A stretch of DNA of 20,790 nt from a virus: IMG/VR virus record IMGVR_UViG_3300008448_000823, positions 1-20,790 of that record; one strand, written 5' to 3'. A program made the translations under genes and the position numbers. Each line of letters opens with the position of its first letter. Within the stretch, counting starts at the first letter, position 1. Below are positions 15,176 through 20,745 of the stretch, in pieces. A model generated the notes under the pieces. The model saw only the letters and a program-made list of their open reading frames with translations, had not been told where the DNA came from and did not search any database.

Positions 15176-15501
15176 GGCGCTACCGGGGCCGCGGCCTTCG
15201 CGCAGGACGCCACCTTCCACGCGTCGAACGCGTCCCGGATGGCGGCCACGCGGCTGGATTCCTCCGCCAGCTGGCGCTCCAGGTCGCGGACGCGCTCCAC
15301 CAGGCGGGTCACGTGCGGGTCCGCCGGCGCGCGGCCGGCTCCGCGACAGCGGCCGCAAAGTTCCCACCCGTCCGGGTCCACGGCCGCCGGCGTGGGCCGC
15401 TGGCCCGAACCGTAACAGCCGGGACACACCACCAGGCGCGCCGCGTCGCGCGCCCAGGTGTCCAGGTCAAAGGCCGTGGGCGGCCCTTCGTTCGGGGTCA
15501 T
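15172..15501 (-). CDS. Small protein with DnaJ-type zinc-binding repeats
   Basis: A 109-residue protein. ATG 15501 is chosen because CTGGAGCGAACC lies directly upstream; the open frame extends further but its extension is Arg/Gly-rich shadow sequence. C26PGCYGSG and C49GRCRGAG are two CxxCxGxG motifs, the signature of the DnaJ central zinc-binding domain, here as a single zinc site without a J domain. Residues 62-95 are a predicted coiled coil (VERVRDLERQLAEESSRVAA). Small proteins of this kind are frequent in phages of high-GC bacteria; their role is unknown, perhaps nucleic-acid or protein binding. Confidence 0.8.
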   Translation of the reverse strand: MTPNEGPPTAFDLDTWARDAARLVVCPGCYGSGQRPTPAAVDPDGWELCGRCRGAGRAPADPHVTRLVERVRDLERQLAEESSRVAAIRDAFDAWKVASCAKAAAPVAP

Positions 15502-15533
15502 GGTTCGCTCCAGGCGCCAGGTGGCGGGGTGGT

Positions 15534-15716
15534 TCAGCCGTTCGTGGTGGCGCCGGTGGCGTTCGACGGGGCCGGCGGCGGAACCACGGTCCCCACCGGC
15601 GCGGCATCCACGGCCACCGGGGCCAAGCAAGCCCCGGCCTTGGCGCATTTGTCACACGTCACCTGGTCCCCGTCCGCGTACACCACGCGGGCCAGCTGGT
15701 CACACGTCCATCCCAT
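15534..15716 (-). CDS. 60-residue Cys-containing protein
   Basis: Starts at ATG 15716, eight nt after GGAGG and 2 nt after the helicase-loader stop; the in-frame GTG at 15722 is too close to the ribosome binding site. The sequence begins MGWTCDQLARVVYADGDQVT and continues with C21-x2-C24 and C30, so C5, C21, C24 and C30 could hold one zinc. The second half is Pro/Ala/Thr rich and probably disordered. No family was recognised. Small size lowers confidence, but start signals and gene spacing are good. Confidence 0.68.
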   Translation of the reverse strand: MGWTCDQLARVVYADGDQVTCDKCAKAGACLAPVAVDAAPVGTVVPPPAPSNATGATTNG

Positions 15717-15718
15717 GG

Positions 15719-16387
15719 TCACGTCCTCCGCCGGCGCAAATCCGGCCCAGGTGTTTCAGCGACGCGCGAAAAGCGCGCATCCGACAGCCGGGACTCTACC
15801 CTGTCCCCGTATCGCTGGAAAAGCGCGCGCGTCGTCAAATTAGTCGTGATGACCGTTCGATGGCCGCGATTGAACCGCAGTTCCACCAGGTCCCCCAGTT
15901 CGCGCGCGGACCAATCCGTGGATTCCCGGCCCAGGTCGTCCACCACCAGCAGCTTGGACGCGGCGGCCTTCGGCCGTAGTTCGTCCCAGCCGGCCACGCG
16001 ACACTCCGCGGCGGACAGCCACACGCCGGCGTGGTGGTACTCCGCCAGCGCCCAGGTGGCCGCGAAGGACTTCCCACGGCCGGTGGGGCCGGCCAGGACT
16101 AGGACGCGCGCGGTTTGCTCCGTCAAGAACAGTTCCACGGCTTGGGCGGCGGCGGCGCTTCCAGGGTGGCCTTCGACGCGGGGACAGTGGCCGATGGCCT
16201 CCACGGCCGCAGCTGTCGCCTCCGGGTCCAGTGCGCCGGCGGCGCGGAGCCGGTTCCGGCGGCGCTCTAGGTGCTGGGCGCGCGCTTCCGCCTCCAGCTG
16301 GTCCGCCTGGGCCACCACGTCCAGGCTGGCCGTGGCGCGATGGCGGAGCGCGTCCAGCCACGCGCGGGGATTGGTTCCGTCCATCAT
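15719..16387 (-). CDS. DnaC-like AAA+ helicase loader
   Basis: A 222-residue ATPase. Walker A is GPTGRGKS (residues 100-107), Walker B LLVVDD (146-151), sensor I TVITTN ending at N183, and the arginine-finger motif SRL at 199-201 (R200). This set and the short size fit DnaC/DnaI/IstB-type loaders. The N-terminal 95 residues (AEARAQHLERRRNRLRAAGA, then HCPRVEGHPGSAA) would contact the host replicative helicase. It should place the host DnaB on the phage origin, the job lambda P does by a different fold. ATG 16387 overlaps the methyltransferase stop (ATGA) with GGGGTGAAGC upstream. An IstB-like transposition role is unlikely since no transposase is near. Confidence 0.9.
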   Translation of the reverse strand: MMDGTNPRAWLDALRHRATASLDVVAQADQLEAEARAQHLERRRNRLRAAGALDPEATAAAVEAIGHCPRVEGHPGSAAAAQAVELFLTEQTARVLVLAGPTGRGKSFAATWALAEYHHAGVWLSAAECRVAGWDELRPKAAASKLLVVDDLGRESTDWSARELGDLVELRFNRGHRTVITTNLTTRALFQRYGDRVESRLSDARFSRVAETPGPDLRRRRT

Positions 16388-18060
16388 GCTTCACCCCGTC
16401 CGCGGACCACCTGGAGGACGGCGCGGAGACAAGCCACGCGGGCCTTCATCGTTTCCATCCGCCGGTCATGTTCCACGCGCGTGGACTCCAGCATCGTTTC
16501 CATCCACTCCAGCTGGGCCTTGGCGCTGGCCAGTTCGGCCCCCACCGGCTCCGCGTCATGGCGTCCCGCGCGGGTCCTGTCCAGTTCGCGCTGGAGCGCG
16601 TCCCGCTCCGCGGCGGCCTTGTTCTGCTGTTCGCGGAAGTAGTCCGCGGCCCTGTTGGCTTCCCGCAGCTGTTCCCCGGCGTGCTTTAGGTCCACCCGCA
16701 GCTGGCCCGCGGTGGCTTGTTCGGCGCGGATGTTGTGGCGGGTCACGGCCAGCTGTTCCTCCAGCCGGTCCCGCTCCCCCGTGACAATCCCCAGCTGGAA
16801 CAGCGTTTGCTCCAGCCGCTTCTCCATAAACAGCGCGTCTTGTTCGCCAGCGTCCAATCCGGCCAGTTCGTGGTCCTCCACCTTCAGGTCCGGGAGCGCG
16901 TCCGAATCGTCCCCATTGACGCGCTCCAGCGTAGGCGCGGCGGCGGCCACATCGGGCGGCGCCACGGCCGGCGCTGGTTCATTTGCGGGGTGGTTCATCA
17001 CGGTGGCCATCCTTCGCCCAATCCACTCCGCCACGTTCACGGTGACAGCGTTTCCCAGCTGTTTGTACCGCGGCGCATCCGATTGGGCGCGGAGCCGGCC
17101 AGTTTCGTCCACTCCGCCGCTGGTCCATCCGTCCGGGAATCCCTGGAGCCGTTCACACTCCACCGGTGTCAGCCGGCGGACGTTCACGATGGCGGACGGG
17201 TCCGGCTGGTGAAACAGAATCCCACCGCTTTGTCCCGCGTTCCGGTTCAGCGTTCCGGCCTTGTCCTCCAGCGTTTCCGCGTTGGCCTGGTCACTTCCAC
17301 GCCACACGGGAACAAAAAGCGGCGCGCCGCCCAACGCGTGCTGGTCCTCCAGCCCCCACTTGTCCCCCAATGATGCGGTGAGCGTTTCCCCTACCGTTGC
17401 GGGCCATTTTGAAGCACTGTTTCCAGCGCCGCGCGAAGAATCGGCGGAAGCGCCTTTCCTTTTTTGTCCGCCCTTCGGATGATTCCCGCACAAGCCTTCG
17501 GACTCAAACAGTATCTGCTGGGCGCGTTCTCCAGCAAAATCTGCGACAAGGAACACGCGGCGCCTTCTCTGGGCGACTCCGAAGTTCTGGCTGTCCAGGA
17601 CTCGCCACGCGATGTCCACCGCCCCGATGTTTGCCAGCGCGTCAATGACAGCGGCGAAGTCGGCGCCTCCGTTGCTGCTGAAGGCTCCGGGGACGTTTTC
17701 CCAAACAGCGAAATCTGGTTTTCCATAACGCTCCCGCAGTTCGCGGATTACGCGGACCGCCTGAAAAAACAAGCCACTTCGTTCACCGGCCAAGCCGGCG
17801 CGATTCCCAGCCACGGACAGGTCCTGGCATGGACTCCCGAACGTCACCACGTCCACCGCGGGAAGGTTATGGGCGCCGATGGCGCACACGTCCGCGAACA
17901 GCTGGGCCTCCGGAAACCGATGACGGAGGACCCCTTGAGCGGCGGGGTCAATCTCACACACGAACGCGCTGGCAAAACCCGCGCGCTGGAATCCTAGGTC
18001 AAACCCTCCGATTCCCGCGAACAGCGAACCAATCCGCGGCTGTCCCTTCTGTCCGCTCAT
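16384..18060 (-). CDS. DNA cytosine-5 methyltransferase with coiled-coil tail
   Basis: A 558-residue protein starting at ATG 18060 (ATGA overlap, GGGGGACGCC upstream). All key C5-methyltransferase motifs are present: FAGIGG (14-19, SAM binding), PCQ with catalytic C78, ENV (121-123), QRRRR (164-168), RRLTPVECERLQGFPDGW (295-312) and GNAVTV (336-341). The variable target-recognition region is about 180-290; target sequence is unknown. It transfers a methyl group from SAM to C5 of cytosine, probably protecting phage DNA from host restriction. Residues 355-558 are an extra tail: an acidic/Pro-rich linker then a long coiled coil (VTGERDRLEEQLAVTRH, AAERDALQRELDRTRAGRHD). An internal ATG at residue 355 has a weak GAAGGA upstream, so a separate tail product is conceivable. 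Local GC is visibly lower than in neighbours, hinting at acquisition. Confidence 0.93.
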   Translation of the reverse strand: MSGQKGQPRIGSLFAGIGGFDLGFQRAGFASAFVCEIDPAAQGVLRHRFPEAQLFADVCAIGAHNLPAVDVVTFGSPCQDLSVAGNRAGLAGERSGLFFQAVRVIRELRERYGKPDFAVWENVPGAFSSNGGADFAAVIDALANIGAVDIAWRVLDSQNFGVAQRRRRVFLVADFAGERAQQILFESEGLCGNHPKGGQKRKGASADSSRGAGNSASKWPATVGETLTASLGDKWGLEDQHALGGAPLFVPVWRGSDQANAETLEDKAGTLNRNAGQSGGILFHQPDPSAIVNVRRLTPVECERLQGFPDGWTSGGVDETGRLRAQSDAPRYKQLGNAVTVNVAEWIGRRMATVMNHPANEPAPAVAPPDVAAAAPTLERVNGDDSDALPDLKVEDHELAGLDAGEQDALFMEKRLEQTLFQLGIVTGERDRLEEQLAVTRHNIRAEQATAGQLRVDLKHAGEQLREANRAADYFREQQNKAAAERDALQRELDRTRAGRHDAEPVGAELASAKAQLEWMETMLESTRVEHDRRMETMKARVACLRAVLQVVRGRGEA

Positions 18061-18623
18061 GGCGTCCCCCGATTCAGCGCCATCTGGAGCGCGGCCACGT
18101 CCCGCTTCAGCTGGTTCCGCTCCGCCGTCATGGCCTCCAGGCGCTTCTCCAGCTTTTCGATGTGTCGAACCGCGGCCTGGGTTTCCTTCACCTGGCGCGC
18201 CAGGGCCGTCCCCCATTCCTCCGCGGCCGGTAGGTATCGCTCCAGTTCGACGTGGAGCGCGTCCCGCGCGGCCAGCGCGTCGTCCCGCTCCAGCTGGGCC
18301 GCCTTCAGTTTCCCCACGGTTTCCTCCACACGATGCCACGCCAGCGCGTTCATGTTTTCCGCGTACTCCGTCCGCCGCTGGTACTCCGCCATGGCCACCA
18401 CCGCGTCCCGGCTTTCCTGAACCAGCGCGCCCAGGTGGAGCCGCGCCGCCATGATGAACCGCGCGTCCCGGAGCGCCTGGCGCTCCGTCGCGGTGTTCTG
18501 GGTGCTGGCCACGTAGAACTGGCCCTCCACGTGTTCCGCGGCCGGTTCAGGCCGGAACGTCCAGGGTCCAGGTGTCGCCAGGCGCTCCAGGCGCTCCAGC
18601 TTTCGGATTTGCTTGTCCGTCAT
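18057..18623 (-). CDS. Ead/Ea22-like coiled-coil protein
   Basis: A 188-residue protein starting at ATG 18623 (MTDKQIRKLERL), which overlaps the replication gene stop as ATGA and follows CGGAGCGAAGC. ATPGPW (residues 16-21) and DARFIMAARLHLGALV (53-68) are the hallmark motifs of small phage proteins of the Ead/Ea22-like type. Residues about 95-185 are a coiled coil (KAAQLERDDALAARDALHVE, HIEKLEKRLEAMTAERNQLK). The function of this family is unknown. A similar coiled coil is found at the C-terminus of the next gene product, the methyltransferase, so the two proteins might pair or share ancestry. That is inference. Confidence 0.8.
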   Translation of the reverse strand: MTDKQIRKLERLERLATPGPWTFRPEPAAEHVEGQFYVASTQNTATERQALRDARFIMAARLHLGALVQESRDAVVAMAEYQRRTEYAENMNALAWHRVEETVGKLKAAQLERDDALAARDALHVELERYLPAAEEWGTALARQVKETQAAVRHIEKLEKRLEAMTAERNQLKRDVAALQMALNRGTP

Positions 18624-19630
18624 GCTTCGCTCCGTTCGGCCGTTTCGTGGCCGTCCCGCCGCGCGAAATGCGCGGACCATTCATCCTCTATCCCGTGAAC
18701 CACCGGCCCACGCTTCACCGGCCGCTTGGCGTCAAGGTACGCCAGGCCGGCCTCCACCTTCTGGTCATTCCGCCACAACAGTTCCGGGTCCAGGTACAGC
18801 TTCCCGCCATCGTTCTGGCCGGTGTGGAAGCCGCTCCGAAGATACCCCTGGATGGACCGGCCCAGGTCCTCCACGGACCAGGTGGCCAGCCGGCGCTGGA
18901 GTAGTTCCCCCCGGCTCCGGACCCACCGTGGACGAAGGCCCAGCGGGGCCACCGCGGCCAGGTACGCTTCCCACACTCTGGCCGCGTCCGTCCCGGCATC
19001 CGGACCGGCGGGAGGCCGGCGGCCGCGTTTGGCCGCTGGCGCGTCCGGAGCGGCTGGACCCTCCACGGACCCGTCCGGGGTGGCGTTCGTGCGTCCTGGG
19101 CGAAGCGCGGGCCGTTCCTGGGCCATCGCCACCGGAGCGGTCCCGGCGCTGGGCGCCTCCGGAGCCGGCGGGGTGGTGTCCTCCAGGGCCGCCAGGATGG
19201 CCAGCGCGTCCGGGTCCCCCGAAATCACGTCCGCGTCCGTTGGGGTGGGGTTTGTCTTGAGCGGAGCGAAAGACAAAGGGGGAGAAGTACTTAAATCTTC
19301 TCTATAAGGAACGCGCGTGGGCGCGCGACCCTCCGCGTCACGCGGATTGTCACGGTTTTGAGCGTGACACCCTACCGCGTCACGCGGACTGTCACGCTTT
19401 TCACCGTGACGCGTCACGCGGACCGTCACGGTTTCCGGCGTGACGCGGGACCGCTCCCGGCGGCGGCGGGACCGCTCCCGGTCCGCCTCCCGGCGGCGCG
19501 CTTCCCTGGCCGCGGCGCCATCGTCCGGGAGCGCCACGCCGGCCTCCGCCAACGCCTGGCGGAGCGTTGCCAGCGCCTGGGCGGCGGCCTGATACGCGGC
19601 CGCCAGCTGCTGCTGTTCGCGCTCCGTCAC
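18620..19630 (-). CDS. Replisome-organiser-like protein with embedded origin
   Basis: A 336-residue protein starting at GTG 19630 (GTGA overlap). Residues 1-30 are helical, 41-62 very basic (AREARRREADRERSRRRRER). Residues 63-99 are encoded by three DNA iterons and 102-132 by the AT-rich block, and 100-215 are a Pro/Ala-rich linker. Residues 217-301 (AARVWEAYLAAVAPLG, then WSVEDLGRSIQGYLRSGFHT, GQNDGGKLYLDPELLWRNDQ) match the C-terminal domain of phage replication-initiation proteins. It probably binds the origin and recruits the helicase loader encoded downstream, a lambda O-like role. No clear winged-helix was found at the N-terminus, so the DNA-binding part is uncertain. It could alternatively be a helicase-recruiting accessory. 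Confidence 0.78.
   Translation of the reverse strand: MTEREQQQLAAAYQAAAQALATLRQALAEAGVALPDDGAAAREARRREADRERSRRRRERSRVTPETVTVRVTRHGEKRDSPRDAVGCHAQNRDNPRDAEGRAPTRVPYREDLSTSPPLSFAPLKTNPTPTDADVISGDPDALAILAALEDTTPPAPEAPSAGTAPVAMAQERPALRPGRTNATPDGSVEGPAAPDAPAAKRGRRPPAGPDAGTDAARVWEAYLAAVAPLGLRPRWVRSRGELLQRRLATWSVEDLGRSIQGYLRSGFHTGQNDGGKLYLDPELLWRNDQKVEAGLAYLDAKRPVKRGPVVHGIEDEWSAHFARRDGHETAERSEA
18626..18642 (-). promoter_or_regulatory. Recurrent translation-start element (copy 1)
   Basis: The 17-nt sequence CGGCCGAACGGAGCGAA on the minus strand ends 2 nt before ATG 18623. It is identical to the element before the gene starting at 20726, and its GGAGCGA core serves as ribosome binding site. Here it also encodes the last residues of the replication protein. 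Confidence 0.6.
19251..19308. other. AT-rich block with two inverted repeats, candidate unwinding element
   Basis: In a genome of about two-thirds GC, 19282-19308 is strikingly AT-rich (it includes TACTTAAAT and TCTATAAGG). It holds GAGAAG-tacttaaat-CTTCTC (19282-19302). Beside it, TTTGTCTT (19251-19258) pairs perfectly with AAGACAAA (19270-19277) across an 11-nt loop. It lies 26 nt from the iterons on the side downstream in the gene, as the AT-rich region does in lambda ori. The role as duplex unwinding element is inferred. Confidence 0.65.
19334..19444. repeat. Three 35-bp iterons, candidate replication origin
   Basis: Copies lie at 19334-19368, 19376-19410 and 19410-19444. All begin CGCGTCACGCGGA, have GTCACG at positions 16-21 and end in CGTGAC; 28 of 35 positions are identical in all three. 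Each unit has three GTCACG-type half-sites, two in direct and one in inverted orientation (GTCACG-8 nt-CGTGAC). They are within the replication gene, next to an AT-rich block. This is the layout of initiator-binding iterons. Confidence 0.8.
19445..19481. repeat. Two 16-bp direct repeats beside the iterons
   Basis: GCGGGACCGCTCCCGG occurs at 19445-19460 and 19466-19481 (21-nt period). Each is itself partly self-complementary (CGGGA...TCCCG). They encode the Arg-rich stretch of the replication protein, so codon bias (Arg/Ser runs) could explain them; the immediate contact with the last iteron makes an accessory origin element possible. Confidence 0.5.
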
Positions 19631-19911
19631 CGGTGGCCCCGGTCACGCCAAAACGCGCGGTCCTCCGCGATAGCTTCCGCGCGTTCGTCCGCCCACCGCT
19701 CCCGCTGGTCCTTCCGCCATTCCTCCCACGCGTCCTGGATGGCCGCGTGAATCCGGCGCATCCCCGCGGCGGGAACGGCCACCGGTTCGCCACCCTCCAG
19801 GACAGCCTCCAGCGCGGGGCCGTCGTCGTCCGGTTCCCACACGGCCACCACGTCCACGTCCACGCGGTCCCGCTCCACGTCCAGGTCCACCGTCACGGTC
19901 ACTCGCGGCAT
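19627..19911 (-). CDS. Small acidic-then-helical protein of unknown function
   Basis: A 94-residue protein starting at ATG 19911 with AAGGGGATGAATC upstream, overlapping the end of the preceding gene by 13 nt. Residues 1-27 form two Val/Asp-rich strands (RVTVTVDLDVERDRVDVDVV). Residues about 50-90 are a charged helix rich in Trp, Arg and Glu (RIHAAIQDAWEEWRKDQRER, then WADERAEAIAEDRAFW). Its stop overlaps the replication gene start (GTGA). No family was recognised. Coupling to the replication gene suggests an early or replication-linked role. Confidence 0.72.
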   Translation of the reverse strand: MPRVTVTVDLDVERDRVDVDVVAVWEPDDDGPALEAVLEGGEPVAVPAAGMRRIHAAIQDAWEEWRKDQRERWADERAEAIAEDRAFWRDRGHR

Positions 19912-20273
19912 GATTCATCCCCTTCCATTCCTTCGGCCAACAGGACTTCGCTCCACACGCCCACGCGGATGGTTCCCACCGCCAACAGGCGGATTTCATG
20001 GTCCACGCCATGTTCCTTCATCACGCGTTCCGCGGCCCCTTCCAGGACCAGCGTGATTTTGCGGCGCTTCCCCTGGGCGTCCGGATTCCGCGTCCGCTTC
20101 CGGTCATATCGCGCGACCACCACGAACGGACCGTCCACCGTGGCGCGTTCCTCCCGCGTGTACTGGTTGAGAATCCACCAGTGGACTTCCGCGTTCACGT
20201 CACCGCGAACGGACCCCGTGAAAAGCCACGTCCGGCGCGTCAGTCCGTCGTGGGACAATCGCTTCGCCATCAT
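19899..20273 (-). CDS. Basic 124-residue protein of unknown function
   Basis: Starts MMAKRLSHDGLTRRTWLFTG at ATG 20273, with GGAAGCGAAAC directly upstream. The body looks like a mixed alpha/beta domain (EVHWWILNQYTREERATV, FVVVARYDRKRTRNPDAQGK, KITLVLEGAAERVMKEHGV, IRLLAVGTIRVGVWSEVLLA) with a basic middle segment (RYDRKRTRNPDAQGKRRK) that could bind nucleic acid. No known domain was recognised. It lies just after a terminator and ahead of the replication gene. Confidence 0.75.
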   Translation of the reverse strand: MMAKRLSHDGLTRRTWLFTGSVRGDVNAEVHWWILNQYTREERATVDGPFVVVARYDRKRTRNPDAQGKRRKITLVLEGAAERVMKEHGVDHEIRLLAVGTIRVGVWSEVLLAEGMEGDESCRE

Positions 20274-20302
20274 GTTTCGCTTCCAATCCCGGCCAGCGGC
20301 CG

Positions 20303-20327
20303 AAAAGGCGGCCCCGAAGGGCCGTCC
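20303..20327 (-). terminator. Intrinsic terminator with UUCG loop
   Basis: The minus-strand RNA has GGaCGGCCC-UUCG-GGGCCGCC followed by UUUU: a 6-bp GC stem (8 bp if the two outer pairs form past a bulged A), a very stable UUCG tetraloop and a short U-run. It lies 22 nt past the stop codon of the 125-residue gene and 30 nt before the next start codon. Confidence 0.72.
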
Positions 20328-20348
20328 AGGTATCCCCCCCCCGGCGTG

Positions 20349-20726
20349 TCACAGTCCCTTCAGCGTTTCCAGCGCCACCGTGGTGGCGTACCGCGCGCGC
20401 GCCAGCTTCTGGTTCAGCAGCGCGCGGCCGGCCACGTTCCCGGTGTACGCCTCCAGCTGGGCGAACACTTCCGCTTCGGCGGCGCGCGCGCTCCGGAGCG
20501 CGGCCACCGCGCGGTCATGCGCCAGGACCCACAGCTGGCGCTCCTCCGCTTCCGCCTCCATCCACGCGTCATGCGCCGCGGCGCGGTCCGCCTCCGTGCC
20601 GAAGGCGCGCGCGTCCTCAAAGGCGTCCCGAAAGCTGGCCAGCTTGGACGCTCCAGCGGTTTCGGCCAGCAGCGCGTCCAGGTCCTGGTCAGCGGTGGTG
20701 GTGGTGGTCGCGGTGGTGATGTCCAT
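20349..20726 (-). CDS. Helical Ala-rich protein of unknown function
   Basis: A 125-residue protein starting at ATG 20726 (MDITTATTTTTADQDLDALL) with CGGAGCGAAAC directly upstream. After a Thr-rich start it is nearly all helix, rich in Ala, Glu and Arg (KLASFRDAFEDARAFGTEAD, AAHDAWMEAEAEERQLWVLA, AVAALRSARAAEAEVFAQLE), so a coiled coil or helical bundle is likely. No family was recognised. A terminator follows it, so it may belong to a transcription unit separate from the replication genes. Confidence 0.75.
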   Translation of the reverse strand: MDITTATTTTTADQDLDALLAETAGASKLASFRDAFEDARAFGTEADRAAAHDAWMEAEAEERQLWVLAHDRAVAALRSARAAEAEVFAQLEAYTGNVAGRALLNQKLARARYATTVALETLKGL

Positions 20727-20728
20727 GT

Positions 20729-20745
20729 TTCGCTCCGTTCGGCCG
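20729..20745 (-). promoter_or_regulatory. Recurrent translation-start element (copy 2)
   Basis: The minus-strand sequence CGGCCGAACGGAGCGAA ends 2 nt before ATG 20726 and matches 17 of 17 bases with the element ahead of 18623. The remaining bases to the window edge (20746-20790) show no recognisable gene end or promoter, only a 6-bp inverted repeat (CCGTGT at 20760-20765, ACACGG at 20785-20790). Confidence 0.6.

Noticed and set aside
14700-16784. Long plus-strand open frame of 694 codons
   Set aside because: It is Arg/Pro/Ser/Gly rich without domain features and lies opposite eight minus-strand genes with real motifs (helicase loader, methyltransferase tail, DnaJ-type zinc motifs). High GC makes long antisense frames common.
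17391-17726. Minus-strand frame of 111 codons (MENQISLFGKTSPEPS...) inside the methyltransferase gene
   Set aside because: It is an alternative frame across the conserved ENV-to-QRRRR region of the methyltransferase, which is intact in the main frame. Similarity of such frames between phages would follow from conservation of the enzyme.
18061-18339. 93-residue N-terminal extension of the methyltransferase
   Set aside because: The extension is Gly/Arg/Pro-rich shadow of the Ead/Ea22-like gene; motif I begins at residue 12 of the shorter form, as usual for the family.
19334-19444. CRISPR array
   Set aside because: Three similar 35-bp units are separated by 7 nt and by an overlap of 1 nt, so there are no spacers. 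Iterons explain them better.
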